DNA from: Lachancea dasiensis | Taxonomy: Eukaryota > Ascomycota > Saccharomycetes > Saccharomycetales > Saccharomycetaceae | Length of the DNA stretch: 64,000 nucleotides | NCBI GenBank assembly: GCA_900074725.1 | Contig: LT598458.1 | Location: forward strand, 1,240,001 to 1,304,000 | Reading direction: 5' to 3' | In this document: piece after piece, positions 1 to 10,361 of the stretch | Position numbering within the stretch: the first letter of the stretch is position 1 | How the letters are laid out: each line of letters starts with the position of its first letter | The notes under the pieces: generated by a model | Seen by the model: only the letters and a program-made list of their open reading frames with translations | The model's database searches: none | What the model was told of the DNA's origin: nothing | Program-made: the position numbers and the translations under genes

Positions 1-2007
1 GCTTCCGATGCTTTGGACAAAATTAGATACCATGCTTTGTCTGAACCCAAGCAGCTAGAAAGTGAGCCTGAGTTGTTCGTCAGAATCACGCCTAGACCAG
101 AAGAAAAGGTGCTAGAAATCAGAGATTCCGGTATTGGTATGACTAAAGCTGACTTGATCAACAACTTGGGTACGATCGCTAAGTCTGGTACCAAAGCCTT
201 CATGGAAGCCCTTTCCGCTGGTGCCGATGTGTCGATGATCGGTCAATTCGGTGTTGGTTTCTACTCGCTATTTTTGGTTGCCGACAAAGTTCAAGTCATT
301 TCCAAGCACAACGACGACGAGCAATACATCTGGGAATCCAATGCTGGTGGCTCCTTTACCGTTACTCTAGACGAACAAAATGAAAGACTCGGAAGAGGTT
401 CCGTCTTGAGACTTTTCTTGAAGGAAGACCAACTTGAGTACTTGGAGGAAAAGAGAATCAAGGAAGTTGTCAAGAGACACTCCGAGTTCGTTGCCTACCC
501 AATCCAATTGTTGGTCACCAAGGAGGTTGAAAAGGACGTCCCTGTTGCCGAGGAAGAAAAGAAAGAAGAAGAGGCCGACGCCGACGACAAGAAGCCAAAG
601 CTTGAAGAAGTCGATGAAGAAGAAGACTCCGAAAAGAAGGAGGAGACTAAAAAGATCAAGGAAAACGTCCAAGAGCTTGAAGAACTAAACAAAACCAAGC
701 CTTTGTGGACTAGAAACCCATCTGACGTTTCTCAGGAAGAGTACAATGCTTTCTACAAGTCCATCTCTAACGACTGGGAAGACCCATTGGCCGTCAAGCA
801 CTTCTCTGTTGAAGGTCAACTAGAATTCAGAGCAATCTTGTTCGTCCCTAAGAGAGCTCCTTTCGACGTGTTCGAGTCTAAGAAGAAGAAGAACAACATC
901 AAGTTGTACGTGCGCCGTGTTTTCATCACAGACGAAGCTGAAGAATTGATCCCAGAATGGTTGAGCTTCGTTAAGGGTGTGGTCGACTCTGAGGACTTGC
1001 CATTGAACTTGTCCAGAGAAATGTTGCAACAAAACAAGATCATGAAGGTTATCAGAAAGAACATCGTTAAGAAATTGATCGAAACTTTCAACGAAATTGC
1101 TGAAGACTCTGAACAATTCGACAAGTTCTACTCCGCTTTCGCCAAGAACTTGAAGCTTGGTATCCACGAAGACACCCAAAACAGAACCGCTTTGGCTAAG
1201 CTATTGCGTTACAACTCTACCAAGTCTGTTGACGAACTAACCTCTCTAACCGACTACATCACCAGAATGCCAGAACACCAAAAGAACATCTACTTCATCA
1301 CTGGTGAATCCATGAAGGCTGTTGAAAAGTCCCCATTCTTGGATGCTTTGAAGGCCAAGAACTTCGAAGTTTTGTTTTTGGTCGACCCAATTGACGAATA
1401 CGCTTTCACTCAATTGAAGGAATTCGAAGGTAAGCAATTGGTTGACATTACCAAGGACTTCGAGTTGGAAGAAACCGAAGAAGAAAAGGCCCAAAGAGAA
1501 GAAGAAGCCAAGCAATACGAACAGTTGGCCACCGCCCTAAAGGAAGTCTTGGGTGAACAGGTTGAAAAGGTTGTTGTTTCCCACAAGTTGATCGATGCCC
1601 CAGCAGCCATTAGAACCGGTCAATTCGGCTGGTCCGCTAACATGGAAAGAATTATGAAGGCTCAAGCTTTGAGAGATTCCTCCATGTCTTCTTACATGTC
1701 TTCCAAGAAGATCTTCGAAATTTCTCCAAAATCGCCAATCATCAAGGAATTGAAGAAGAGAGTCGAAGAAAATGGTGCCCAGGACAAGACTGTCAAGGAC
1801 TTGACCACCCTATTGTACGAAACTGCCCTATTGACCTCTGGTTTCACCTTGGAAGAGCCAGCTTCTTTTGCCACCAGAATCAACAGGTTGATTTCTTTGG
1901 GTTTGAATATCGATGAGGATGAAGAAGAGGAAGCTGCTCCAGAAGCCGCTACCGAGGCTCCAGTCGAAGAAGTCACCGCTGAAACTGAAATGGAGGAAGT
2001 TGATTAA
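1..2007 (+). CDS. HSP82: Hsp90 chaperone (5'-truncated by window edge)
   Basis: Cytosolic Hsp90, the ATP-dependent chaperone of kinases, steroid receptors and other clients. The reading frame is open from base 1, and comparison with S. cerevisiae Hsp82 suggests about 37 N-terminal residues lie outside the window. The visible part starts within the GHKL ATPase domain ([15 protein letters not shown]), continues through a charged acidic/lysine linker, the middle domain with the catalytic-loop arginine ([11 protein letters not shown]) and the C-terminal dimerisation domain, and ends in the co-chaperone-binding MEEVD tail. S. cerevisiae has two copies (HSP82/HSC82); here it is next to CIN2 and IQG1, as HSP82 (YPL240C) is, so a single pre-duplication gene is inferred. 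Codon use is strongly biased, as expected for high expression. The promoter with any heat-shock elements is outside the window. Confidence 0.97.
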   Translation, partial: ASDALDKIRYHALSEPKQLESEPELFVRITPRPEEKVLEIRDSGIGMTKADLINNLGTIAKSGTKAFMEALSAGADVSMIGQFGVGFYSLFLVADKVQVISKHNDDEQYIWESNAGGSFTVTLDEQNERLGRGSVLRLFLKEDQLEYLEEKRIKEVVKRHSEFVAYPIQLLVTKEVEKDVPVAEEEKKEEEADADDKKPKLEEVDEEEDSEKKEETKKIKENVQELEELNKTKPLWTRNPSDVSQEEYNAFYKSISNDWEDPLAVKHFSVEGQLEFRAILFVPKRAPFDVFESKKKKNNIKLYVRRVFITDEAEELIPEWLSFVKGVVDSEDLPLNLSREMLQQNKIMKVIRKNIVKKLIETFNEIAEDSEQFDKFYSAFAKNLKLGIHEDTQNRTALAKLLRYNSTKSVDELTSLTDYITRMPEHQKNIYFITGESMKAVEKSPFLDALKAKNFEVLFLVDPIDEYAFTQLKEFEGKQLVDITKDFELEETEEEKAQREEEAKQYEQLATALKEVLGEQVEKVVVSHKLIDAPAAIRTGQFGWSANMERIMKAQALRDSSMSSYMSSKKIFEISPKSPIIKELKKRVEENGAQDKTVKDLTTLLYETALLTSGFTLEEPASFATRINRLISLGLNIDEDEEEEAAPEAATEAPVEEVTAETEMEEVD

Positions 2008-2406
2008 GTTAACTAATCGCTAACGTATCACGCCTTTTTACTCATGTAGAAAATAATTGTATAAAGCATTCAAATTAAAGGATTACGTCTGTTTATGGAA
2101 CCAGGCCGGCCGAGTTTTGCCACACAAATTAAAGTCTTGTTAGTAGTGGTGTCAGGGATCTGTGCAAATGATTGATTCACAGCAATGGGCAATTAGGTGA
2201 TGAGATAATTAACGTGGCAAAACAGCACACTAAACTCAACTAACGGAGCAGTTGAAGAGAAGATTAGGTGAATGCACCGATACAGAATTTTAGATCCTCT
2301 GTGGCACATATAATTGAACACGAAATGGCATCTATTTTTTGTCTATCCAAAGTGCACAATGCTTGATAATCTTTGGTTAATATTTGCACTGGCACAACAA
2401 ACTGAA
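2008..2406. other. Intergenic HSP82-CIN2
   Basis: About 400 bases hold the HSP82 3' untranslated region (AT-rich, with TTGTATAAAG-like polyadenylation context) and the CIN2 promoter. A GTGATGA resembling a snoRNA box C occurs near 2198, but no box D follows at a suitable distance. I see no gene here. Confidence 0.6.
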
Positions 2407-3314
2407 ATGAGTCCGCAACACTTTAACCTGACGAACACTTTGAGGCAGTTCAACGCCTCCTACGATGGTACGTAATATGGCGGCTCCTAGTACTTCTCTG
2501 CTGCTAAATACTAACGTAGACAGCGATCGACCGTAAATTGGGCGACAGCGGCCAAGAACTAGAGTTGAAGAAAGAGATAAATAATCTTCTTCTTGAACTA
2601 CGATCGGTGTCCCATTTGATCCCCATGTATGACTTAGAAAAGCTCAGAGTTAAACTGGATCATTTATTGCAGAAAGCATCGGAAAATACAGCACCTCAAC
2701 CGCGAAAGTTTAAGTTCAAGAGTAAGCCACTTTCTGACAGATCAACACCCCGTCACTCGCCAGACTCCGTCAGTACTACTGCTTCAGCTACTGAACTACC
2801 AACGAGCACCGGGAAAACATTGGTGTGCGATGGAAAGCAAACCCTCTACCAAGGTCTGCGGGACACTTCATTGACGTACGACATAAGGAATGATCTTTCA
2901 GGGGAGATGAATGGGAACTCTTCCTCATTACATCTGCGTGATCTGAATAAAAGTGTAGTGAACTTCAAGGGCCTACATTTTGACCATGGCAGCGTTTACG
3001 TCGAGAATGCAAGGGACTGTGTTATCGCGTTTCAGCTACAGGCGAGTTCCGACGTTCAGATTCGTCTGTTCAAGCTCTACAATTGTAAAGTGTACATCAC
3101 ACGCCTTGGGTCTACTGTACCGCAGACCATTATATTGGAAGAGTGCCGCGATTGTCAGTTCCATACTGATATGCAGACGGCTGCCGTCGCCGTCCAAGAT
3201 TTCAGTAGCATTGGAAAACTTGGAGAAGAATACCAAAAGTCATACCATTTTGTGCCTTTTGAAACATACTCATTTGATACACAGAGACTTAAGGGCGAGC
3301 TTCGGAGGTCTTAA
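2407..3314 (+). CDS. CIN2: Tubulin-folding cofactor C, spliced (exons 2407-2467 and 2524-3314)
   Basis: Tubulin-folding cofactor C homologue, expected to act as GTPase-activating protein for the Arl2-type GTPase Cin4 in beta-tubulin folding. The long frame from 2524 has no suitable ATG of its own. A 61-nt first exon starts at ATG 2407, ends in G before GTACGT at 2468, and joins in frame at CAG 2521-2523, giving 283 residues. The N-terminal third is helical. The C-terminal half, roughly residues 130-250, is the TBCC/CAP-like beta-helix, with SSDVQIRLF resembling the region that carries the arginine finger in this family. S. cerevisiae CIN2 (YPL241C) also has a 5' intron and lies between HSP82 and IQG1, which supports both the model and the symbol. 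Confidence 0.92.
2468..2523 (+). other. CIN2: CIN2 intron, 56 nt
   Basis: 5' splice site GTACGT at 2468, perfect branch-point box TACTAAC at 2509-2515, acceptor CAG at 2521-2523. A nearer TAG at 2517-2519 must be skipped, because using it would create an early stop. The distance from branch adenosine to the used acceptor is only 9 nt. Confidence 0.9.
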
Positions 3315-3621
3315 TGGTCCACTGGGCAATAATACTTTAGCCGCCGAGGTGGGTATCATGTGATACGCGGTGACGATAGTATTTTTTCTATTGTTGATGA
3401 ACGACCGGAAATGGAAGTATCCAAACAAAAGCTATTGGAATCGACTTACTCGAGAATTCGAACAAGACGGGAAATATTAGCCAGCTGTATGGTTTGAGCG
3501 TTATTTCCTCAGTCGAGGAAGAAAAAGATCAATTGGACTAGTTGCTATCTATTATCAGAACTGGATCTAAGTTATACTCTGGACATCAATCTACAGGAAA
3601 ACTGAATCAGCTGCAACCAGA
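3315..3621. other. Intergenic CIN2-IQG1
   Basis: A 307-base spacer between two co-directional genes, serving as CIN2 terminator and IQG1 promoter. No distinct motif was recognised. Confidence 0.5.
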
Positions 3622-6600
3622 ATGGCGTCTGTAACGGGCTCGCCCATCAAGGGAAGAAGCCCTTTTATTGACCGCTACATGGCAAGCCTAGGTGACAATA
3701 GCAGCGAGGTGTCTAATTCTGCAGCTGGTGGCCTTTTCCCAAACGCCTCCGGGAGGATCTCCCCAGCCAAGTGGAGATTCTCGAGCCACCAGCACGATGA
3801 TAAAGAGAACTACTCTACCCCAAAAAGCCAAAAAGTGGAATTTTCAGGAAAGCTTAATCAGGGCAGCCCCTTACGAACACTTTCTCCGTCAAAACTGAAC
3901 GGGTCGCCCACGAAAAATAAAGACAAACAAAGTCAATCGGTAGACTTCAACAAGTGGTCCGGTCGGGACGCAAAGTATTACGAATTTTTATGTCGCGTGA
4001 GAGAGGCGAAAGAATGGCTCGAAGCTGTGTTATCCGAAAAACTCCCTTCAGAGCTGGATCTCGCCAGCGGGGATAGCTTGCGTAATGGGGTCTATTTGGC
4101 TCAACTCACGAAAATCATTGATCCTAGCTTGGTCAAAAAAGTCGTTCCAGCTGGAACGACCCTTCAATTTACTCATACCCAAAACATCAACGCTTTTTTC
4201 AAGATCGTGGAGAAAGTCGGAGTTCCTGACCTGTTCCGATTTGAGCTCACGGATCTTTATGAAAAGAAAGACATCCCTAAGGTTTTTGAGACATTGCATG
4301 CTCTTATCAGTGTGATCAACAACAAATGGCCAGGAAAATTGCCTCAAATCAAAAACCTCAGTGGTACTGCATCTTTCACTGAAGAGGAGATAAAGCTGTG
4401 TCAGCGCAAAGTTCCGAACGTACACAATTTTAGGCCCTTTGCGTCTAACGACCTGCATGAAGACTCTTCTAGCTCCAAGGATCGTACCGGGCTTGGGATG
4501 CTCTCGACCACTGATTCAGAAACTCAAGTGGATAAAATCCCCAAATCACCCGCATTGCCAAGGACGCCAGAAAAATTACCAGAAGTGACTAACCACCTCG
4601 AGTCGCCTAAGTTTTCGGTCACTTCCAGTTATACCGAGAAGTCACCAGATTTGAAGTTAAAGGCGGCCAACGTCCTAGCAAACAATACACCAATTTTGGA
4701 TTTCGACCTAAGCAGCAGCCCTGCCAAATCGCATTCCTACTATTCACCTCGGATATACAGGCACCTATCATACAGAGCTGACTCGAGATTATTTTCTAGT
4801 CGCAGGCTTTCGGACCATTCGTTCGGCTTTGATCAGTATGATGTTTTGAAATACAAGACTCCAGAGTATTCTCCAGTACGCAGAAAGCGCATGACTGAGA
4901 TCGAATTTTTGGATTCCATCAGCTACCTTCAGGCGGTATGCCGCGGTGTTAATACCAGGTTTGAAGTCACAATCTTGAATCGCAAAGTCGACATCGTTAT
5001 TGGGAATATTGCGCTTCTGCAGGCGCGTTGTAGAGCACTTTTAAAAAGGCGACAGTTGGAAAAAAAACGGAGCACAGACATCCTATTGATGCAAACTACC
5101 GGACTCGACCAATTTCAGTCCTTGGTCAAAGCAGACGCTGTGCGCAAAGAGGTCTTCTCACTTCGCCTAAAATTACTAACCCTTGAGCAGCGAATTTCGC
5201 AGTTTCAGAACATCTGCTACTCTAACCTTCTAAGAAGGCGCTGTGCAAGTGCGCTTGCCAGAGACGAAGCGGTAAATCCCACTTTGGCCTTGCTTCAGGC
5301 TATAATCAAGGGTGGTGTGCAACGTCATATGTACAAGGCGCAGCTTGATAACCTGGCGAAGCATGTTCCTCACATAATAGGGTTACAGAGCCTCTTGCGC
5401 TCCCAGAATCTGCGGAAAATGAAAAAGTCGATTTACTTCTCTTTAAGTGACCAATCCACAAGTCTTAGCACCGCTCAAGCCATCTCAAAAGGCGTACTTA
5501 TACGTCGGTCACTAAAAAAAGTGCACTGTGAGCTTGAATGCCAGAATGATACGATTGCTTATATTGCAGCCCTGATGAGAGGATCATTTCAACGATCAGG
5601 TATTAAATCTCTCGCAACGGCAGTACGCGATAGCAAAGATCCAGTTGTATCTCTGCAGGGTCTTGCCAAAGGAGTTTTGGTACGTTTTACACTGGAGCTA
5701 ATCGCAGACATTGTTGAAGACAACAACCTTGTCCTGGTGCAGTCATTGGCACGGAGCAGCCTCGTTAGAAATTCCAACAGAGCGCGAAGAATATATTATG
5801 AACAGTCCATATCTGAAGTGATTAAAATCCAATCAGAAATCAGAAGATATCAATTGAGAAAGGCATATTTAGAATTTATGTCCGCCGCTAATCCGAGCTT
5901 ATGGGCTGTACGGAAATTTGTTTCCTTATTGAACACCATACATGCAAACGACGAATCTCGGAGCAAACTTGAATCAGTAAAGTCTCAAATAGATCAAGCG
6001 AATAAAAATCGTGACAAAATACAGGAGCAACTGGAGCTTCTTGGGAGAAAAACCAACTTTTTGACTAACTACAACATCTTTGTGAATACAAGCAACTCTT
6101 TCGACCCGCATCCTCTAGCTGGAATGACTTCCTTTCCAGGCTATGAAAAGCTGTTTTACCTGTTGCAAACCGACTCGTTTTACTGGAAAACCCTTTATCG
6201 TCTTGATCCGGGATTTGTTGTCAAGCATCTTCCCAAAACCTTTGTTTCTGCAAATGGTTCCATGGAGCCAAGGGAGAATGCATTCTTTGTGAGACTCACT
6301 GCGAACTTTCTGGCTTCCAGTATTGAAGGTTTCAAAGACGTTCATCAATTTTTAGACGATGGTAGCCAATCATTCTGGAAATTTTTGGTGTGCTTCTATG
6401 TCCATCGTCAAATTCCTGATTTGCTTGTTGAGTTGTTTTCTCCCTTGCTCAATTATGTTTCGTCTCACACTGTCGACTTTGAGTCTGTTCCAGCGCTGAT
6501 ATACAAGAAACTAAATCCTTATGATGTGGAACGTTCCTCCAACGAGGCAATTGAAGACGAAGTCACGAAGGAGCACTTCATCGATAACCTGACCAGTTTA

Positions 6601-8169
6601 TGGAAAGCTACTGAAATGGTCAGCGAGGCCCTTTTGAAAAATGTACACCGTATCCCAAATGACGTGAAGTTCCTATGTACTACTGCTTACAGAGCAGTTG
6701 CAGACCGGAGCCCCTATGAATGCGATGCGTTAGTGGCTATATCAAAAATACTTGTGGAATTGGTGCTCTTTCCCTTTTTGCAATCTCCCTCCAAATTTGG
6801 GCTTCCATCTGTGACCAACGAAGTGGAAAGAAAAATATCTGTTCTTCTCGATGTAGTTGCCACAGTGTTCTCATTCTCAAAATTTGAAGGCTACCTCGCT
6901 CCTTTGAACCAATATGTGGAGGAAATTAATGACGATCTGGCCTTTTCATTGAAGAAAATGCTAATTACTCCTTCATTCGAGGCTCATTGTGATGAGCTTA
7001 TATATATTGACATGCGTCAAGATAGCCGCTCAACACTCAGCATCTCGAAACCTTACTTACTCGAAATTGTCGCCAAACTGGATCACCACAATGATGCTTT
7101 TCCTCACGATGACCCGATGGCTAGTTTGTTGAGGAACGTAAAAAGTGAAACTGAACTCTTAAGGTTAACTTCTGTCGCAGTTGTGGAGCTAAAGTTGAAT
7201 CCAAGCGCCTATCACTTGTCGTCTAGTGACGACAGGCTGACCGCCATCTATAACGAAATCAAACGCGGACTTGTCTACATGATGCAAGTAGAAGAGGTAG
7301 ATACAAACCTCTACGATTTAATGACTTCCTCGATCATCCAAGAGGACGAGCCCGTTTTTAAGCAGCTCGTCAGCGGTACGGCAGCTATCAAATCTGACCC
7401 CCTGCTAAAAAATCTCAAACCTATGAGTTATTTTAGCTTGAAGCAACATATTCTGGAGCGCGCCTATGAGCTCAAGCAGATGGATGGCTTAGGAGTTGAA
7501 GATAACCTTCAAAGCCTCTTGAATGACATCGCGAATACAATCAAGTCTCGAGAATACGTGGTAGAATCTACTGAGAGGGAGATACGGACAGCCGAAAGAA
7601 CTTTACAAGAAATAAAAAGGACAAACTCGCATTTGCAGAAGAAATCTCAAGAATTGGATATCTCACAAAAGCGCGCGCTAAAGAAAATACAGGCCTCAAA
7701 CTCCTATGTTCCTATAAAAAAACATGGTATCAGTCGTAAATTGAAAGATGTGTACAATAAGGTCAATCAGAAGGGCACTGACGGGAAGAATTGTCTGACT
7801 CTCGAATGGACAACCCGTCGCTTGTGTGAAATGGGTGCTTTGTTGAAACTGGAGGGCGAAAACCTTGGGCAAGCTGATGTTACCTTTTTTGGATCGAGCG
7901 GACCTAAATTTCCTGACGTTAACTTCAAAATTGCAACTTCCGATGGAGAGTGTTTTGCAATTGAACTCATTGATGCGAGAAAACATGGCCTTGGAAAGGG
8001 CATGACAGCTAGTGATAACCTTAAATTCTCGACCATGTTGGACATGCTAGCTAAAGATGAAGCAACCAGATTAAAATTATTCGATAATTCTGTGGAATTC
8101 GATTTGACTCGACTTTTGGAAATTATCGCGACTTCCTTTATTAGAAGGCCCCTCGCTACTGAACTCTAA
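3622..8169 (+). CDS. IQG1: IQGAP-family cytokinesis scaffold
   Basis: Single yeast IQGAP, which recruits actin to the cytokinetic ring and binds myosin light chain/calmodulin. At 1515 residues it is close to the yeast family size. Domains in order: a Ser/Pro-rich N-terminus with several SPxK-like possible CDK sites; a calponin-homology domain at about 110-231 (KYYEFLCRVREAKEWLEAVL onward); a long run of degenerate IQ-like helices from about 430 to 770 with recurrent LQ..RG..R patterns; a RasGAP-related domain at about 860-1150; and a RasGAP C-terminal domain near 1350-1480, preceded by a coiled coil. The gene follows CIN2 on the same strand, matching YPL242C. The ATG at 3622 is the first in frame and is preceded by an A-rich leader. 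Confidence 0.97.
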   Translation: MASVTGSPIKGRSPFIDRYMASLGDNSSEVSNSAAGGLFPNASGRISPAKWRFSSHQHDDKENYSTPKSQKVEFSGKLNQGSPLRTLSPSKLNGSPTKNKDKQSQSVDFNKWSGRDAKYYEFLCRVREAKEWLEAVLSEKLPSELDLASGDSLRNGVYLAQLTKIIDPSLVKKVVPAGTTLQFTHTQNINAFFKIVEKVGVPDLFRFELTDLYEKKDIPKVFETLHALISVINNKWPGKLPQIKNLSGTASFTEEEIKLCQRKVPNVHNFRPFASNDLHEDSSSSKDRTGLGMLSTTDSETQVDKIPKSPALPRTPEKLPEVTNHLESPKFSVTSSYTEKSPDLKLKAANVLANNTPILDFDLSSSPAKSHSYYSPRIYRHLSYRADSRLFSSRRLSDHSFGFDQYDVLKYKTPEYSPVRRKRMTEIEFLDSISYLQAVCRGVNTRFEVTILNRKVDIVIGNIALLQARCRALLKRRQLEKKRSTDILLMQTTGLDQFQSLVKADAVRKEVFSLRLKLLTLEQRISQFQNICYSNLLRRRCASALARDEAVNPTLALLQAIIKGGVQRHMYKAQLDNLAKHVPHIIGLQSLLRSQNLRKMKKSIYFSLSDQSTSLSTAQAISKGVLIRRSLKKVHCELECQNDTIAYIAALMRGSFQRSGIKSLATAVRDSKDPVVSLQGLAKGVLVRFTLELIADIVEDNNLVLVQSLARSSLVRNSNRARRIYYEQSISEVIKIQSEIRRYQLRKAYLEFMSAANPSLWAVRKFVSLLNTIHANDESRSKLESVKSQIDQANKNRDKIQEQLELLGRKTNFLTNYNIFVNTSNSFDPHPLAGMTSFPGYEKLFYLLQTDSFYWKTLYRLDPGFVVKHLPKTFVSANGSMEPRENAFFVRLTANFLASSIEGFKDVHQFLDDGSQSFWKFLVCFYVHRQIPDLLVELFSPLLNYVSSHTVDFESVPALIYKKLNPYDVERSSNEAIEDEVTKEHFIDNLTSLWKATEMVSEALLKNVHRIPNDVKFLCTTAYRAVADRSPYECDALVAISKILVELVLFPFLQSPSKFGLPSVTNEVERKISVLLDVVATVFSFSKFEGYLAPLNQYVEEINDDLAFSLKKMLITPSFEAHCDELIYIDMRQDSRSTLSISKPYLLEIVAKLDHHNDAFPHDDPMASLLRNVKSETELLRLTSVAVVELKLNPSAYHLSSSDDRLTAIYNEIKRGLVYMMQVEEVDTNLYDLMTSSIIQEDEPVFKQLVSGTAAIKSDPLLKNLKPMSYFSLKQHILERAYELKQMDGLGVEDNLQSLLNDIANTIKSREYVVESTEREIRTAERTLQEIKRTNSHLQKKSQELDISQKRALKKIQASNSYVPIKKHGISRKLKDVYNKVNQKGTDGKNCLTLEWTTRRLCEMGALLKLEGENLGQADVTFFGSSGPKFPDVNFKIATSDGECFAIELIDARKHGLGKGMTASDNLKFSTMLDMLAKDEATRLKLFDNSVEFDLTRLLEIIATSFIRRPLATEL

Positions 8170-8346
8170 CTACTAAATTTGTTTACTTAGTAAGTCCAAA
8201 AGTCGACATGTATAAACAAAACAATATTAATAAAGGGAACATACCGTATAGATAAACAAAACAAGAGTCTCCGCAGTGGCTATTGGATACGTCACTGATA
8301 GATTTTTTTATATTACCCACTTATTATTTTGTGAATAGTACATCGA

Positions 8347-10125
8347 TCATCTTCTAGATAGTTGATAGGTAGCTGATCTTTCGATGCTCATTTTCATAAC
8401 CAAATATCTGAAAAAATTCACTTTTCCAGCCATTGTTGGGATGCTGCTTGAAACATTGACCCACTGTTCTTGATACAGCTTCGGGAGCATAGTATTGATG
8501 TGCTCTTCTAAGATCGCGGACGATTCCTCGTCTTCTGTTAACAAACCCAGTTGAGAAAGTACCTGGCCGGTTTTTCTATTCAGAGTATACTCCCATTCTG
8601 GTGACATACGTTCAATAACCTCCATACTTTGTAGCTGCTTCACTCGACGCCATGTAACAAAGAGGTGCACAAGGTCTTTCAAAATGGCAACCGCACAGCA
8701 TCCTATCAAATTTCCCAAAAACAATGCATCATCTGGCGTGGCTGTTTGTTGTGCGGTTGTAGATCTAAACCAGGAAAATTTAGAGAGAATGAAGGTATGG
8801 AAAAGCTTTCCGGATACGGGCCACAGCATGGTCGAAGTAATTTTCTCCCAAGGTGAAGTCTCAACAAGGGCCTGCGAATAGTCGAATGTGGTAGCCATGA
8901 GGAAGCGACGTGTATTGATGCCTTGTATTAACGGTTCTTCGGTGGTTTTCCTTCTGAAAAAACTCAAAAATTTGGACAGGAAGCCATTGGGAGGAGGACT
9001 GATTCTTTCAGCTTCTCGTTTCGTTTCAATGTATTCCTGCTCCGCTTCATAAAGCCTCAATTGTTCCAAAGACATCCTATCACAAAGAAAATAAGGCTTC
9101 ACGCGGTGCACCCACTTGAAGTATAATGGATTGTAGACAACGAGCTGAATAAAGTCATTCAAGATGGACAATGGGTATAGCAATAGAAGGAAACGTTTCA
9201 CATTCATATGCAAGCTTTCGCCTGGCCTCAAGAACAAAATAGGGTAGAGGCGTTTGGGCCAGCCAAGAAATTTATTTTCGAATCTAAAACTTAGTAGAAA
9301 GATCGGCGCCAGTCCCATCAATAGTACCTGCTTGAAGCCTACTTGGTTTTTTTGCAGGGCTTGATACAAATTAGATGCTTTGGGCAGATCCAACAGCTTG
9401 AGTAATGTACTCTCCGGGGCCAGCGTTGTCAATACTCGTAAACCCCAAGAGGTGAGGAGACACCCACAGCTAAACAGTATCGACCCTCCTATCGTCCCGA
9501 TTATAGTTGTTTGTGTAGAAGCTTTGGCAAACCAGGTGAATGCTTTTGACGTAATGATTGAAAGTGGTATTGTTAGGCCACCGCTGGTTTTTAGTAAAAT
9601 AGGTGAGTTACATTGTGGGCACACGGTATTGATCACCAACTTTCGGGAACCTCGCAGTGAGGGCCCAATAGGTAGCGGTTCTTGTGCACCGGCCGTCATT
9701 GCATCTGTTACGTTTCTTACGATCGCGTCATTAGCCACGCTGGAAAGTACTTTACTTATCTCTGCGGGGTTGAATGACAAACGCCCGTCCAGCGAGCTTG
9801 AACGTCGAATACCGAGCCAGTTCAAAGGATTGAAGGATCCTATCCTGGAATGAACTGAAGAATATGCATCGGACACATTTAATGACTCAAATCCGATGGT
9901 AGAGCCGTCACTGTTGAGTTCGCTAAGAACCTCATTCTTGTATTCTAGATTGTTCCGTGAGACCCATTCCAGAAGACATTTCCGATGAGCTACCAGCGAG
10001 CAGCTACACGGGTAAACCCAGTCACGAGCATCTTTCAGTGTACCCATCGGAGGATACTCGTCACCGGATGATAAACATATCCAGCATTTACTGTCTCGTT
10101 CCACCATGTTGATCATAGGGGCCAT
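8347..10125 (-). CDS. RING-CH (MARCH-type) multi-pass membrane ubiquitin ligase
   Basis: Predicted membrane E3 ubiquitin ligase of 592 residues. The N-terminus carries a C4HC3 RING-CH: C14-x2-C17, C40-x-C42, H47-x2-C50, then C169-x2-C172 (VCPQCNSP). About 118 residues separate C50 from the last zinc pair, much longer than in typical RING-CH domains. It is followed by hydrophobic segments near 195-225, 265-285, 320-345 and 465-490, so it is multi-pass. The layout, RING-CH then several membrane spans, recalls MARCH5-type ligases, but I cannot assign an organelle. It lies between IQG1 and SRP68, adjacent genes in S. cerevisiae (YPL242C/YPL243W), which has nothing between them and only SSM4/DOA10 of this class. 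The first ATG is at 10125; further upstream the frame has only non-ATG codons. Confidence 0.82.
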   Translation of the reverse strand: MAPMINMVERDSKCWICLSSGDEYPPMGTLKDARDWVYPCSCSLVAHRKCLLEWVSRNNLEYKNEVLSELNSDGSTIGFESLNVSDAYSSVHSRIGSFNPLNWLGIRRSSSLDGRLSFNPAEISKVLSSVANDAIVRNVTDAMTAGAQEPLPIGPSLRGSRKLVINTVCPQCNSPILLKTSGGLTIPLSIITSKAFTWFAKASTQTTIIGTIGGSILFSCGCLLTSWGLRVLTTLAPESTLLKLLDLPKASNLYQALQKNQVGFKQVLLMGLAPIFLLSFRFENKFLGWPKRLYPILFLRPGESLHMNVKRFLLLLYPLSILNDFIQLVVYNPLYFKWVHRVKPYFLCDRMSLEQLRLYEAEQEYIETKREAERISPPPNGFLSKFLSFFRRKTTEEPLIQGINTRRFLMATTFDYSQALVETSPWEKITSTMLWPVSGKLFHTFILSKFSWFRSTTAQQTATPDDALFLGNLIGCCAVAILKDLVHLFVTWRRVKQLQSMEVIERMSPEWEYTLNRKTGQVLSQLGLLTEDEESSAILEEHINTMLPKLYQEQWVNVSSSIPTMAGKVNFFRYLVMKMSIERSATYQLSRR

Positions 10126-10361
10126 ACGATAACCAGCTACTGGCAAAGACAAGTTTTGTGTGAAGCCAATAGAAATAAACCAACGCTGAAAGGTCCAAAG
10201 GAACCAACACTATGTTAAGTGGTCAACTTCAATAATATGAATAGTAGTAAATTATTGAAAGATCAATTATTGCAGAACATTAGTGAAATTGTGAAGCATT
10301 ATTATGCCCAGAGTATAAAGTTTTTATTATTTACAGTTCTATTCTCGAAAGCGAACAAATT

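Noticed and set aside
291-1976. Several open frames antisense or out of frame to HSP82
   Set aside because: They are low-complexity shadows created by the strong codon bias of the HSP90 gene.
2198-2204. snoRNA box C-like GTGATGA between HSP82 and CIN2
   Set aside because: No box D (CTGA) and terminal stem at 60-120 bases.
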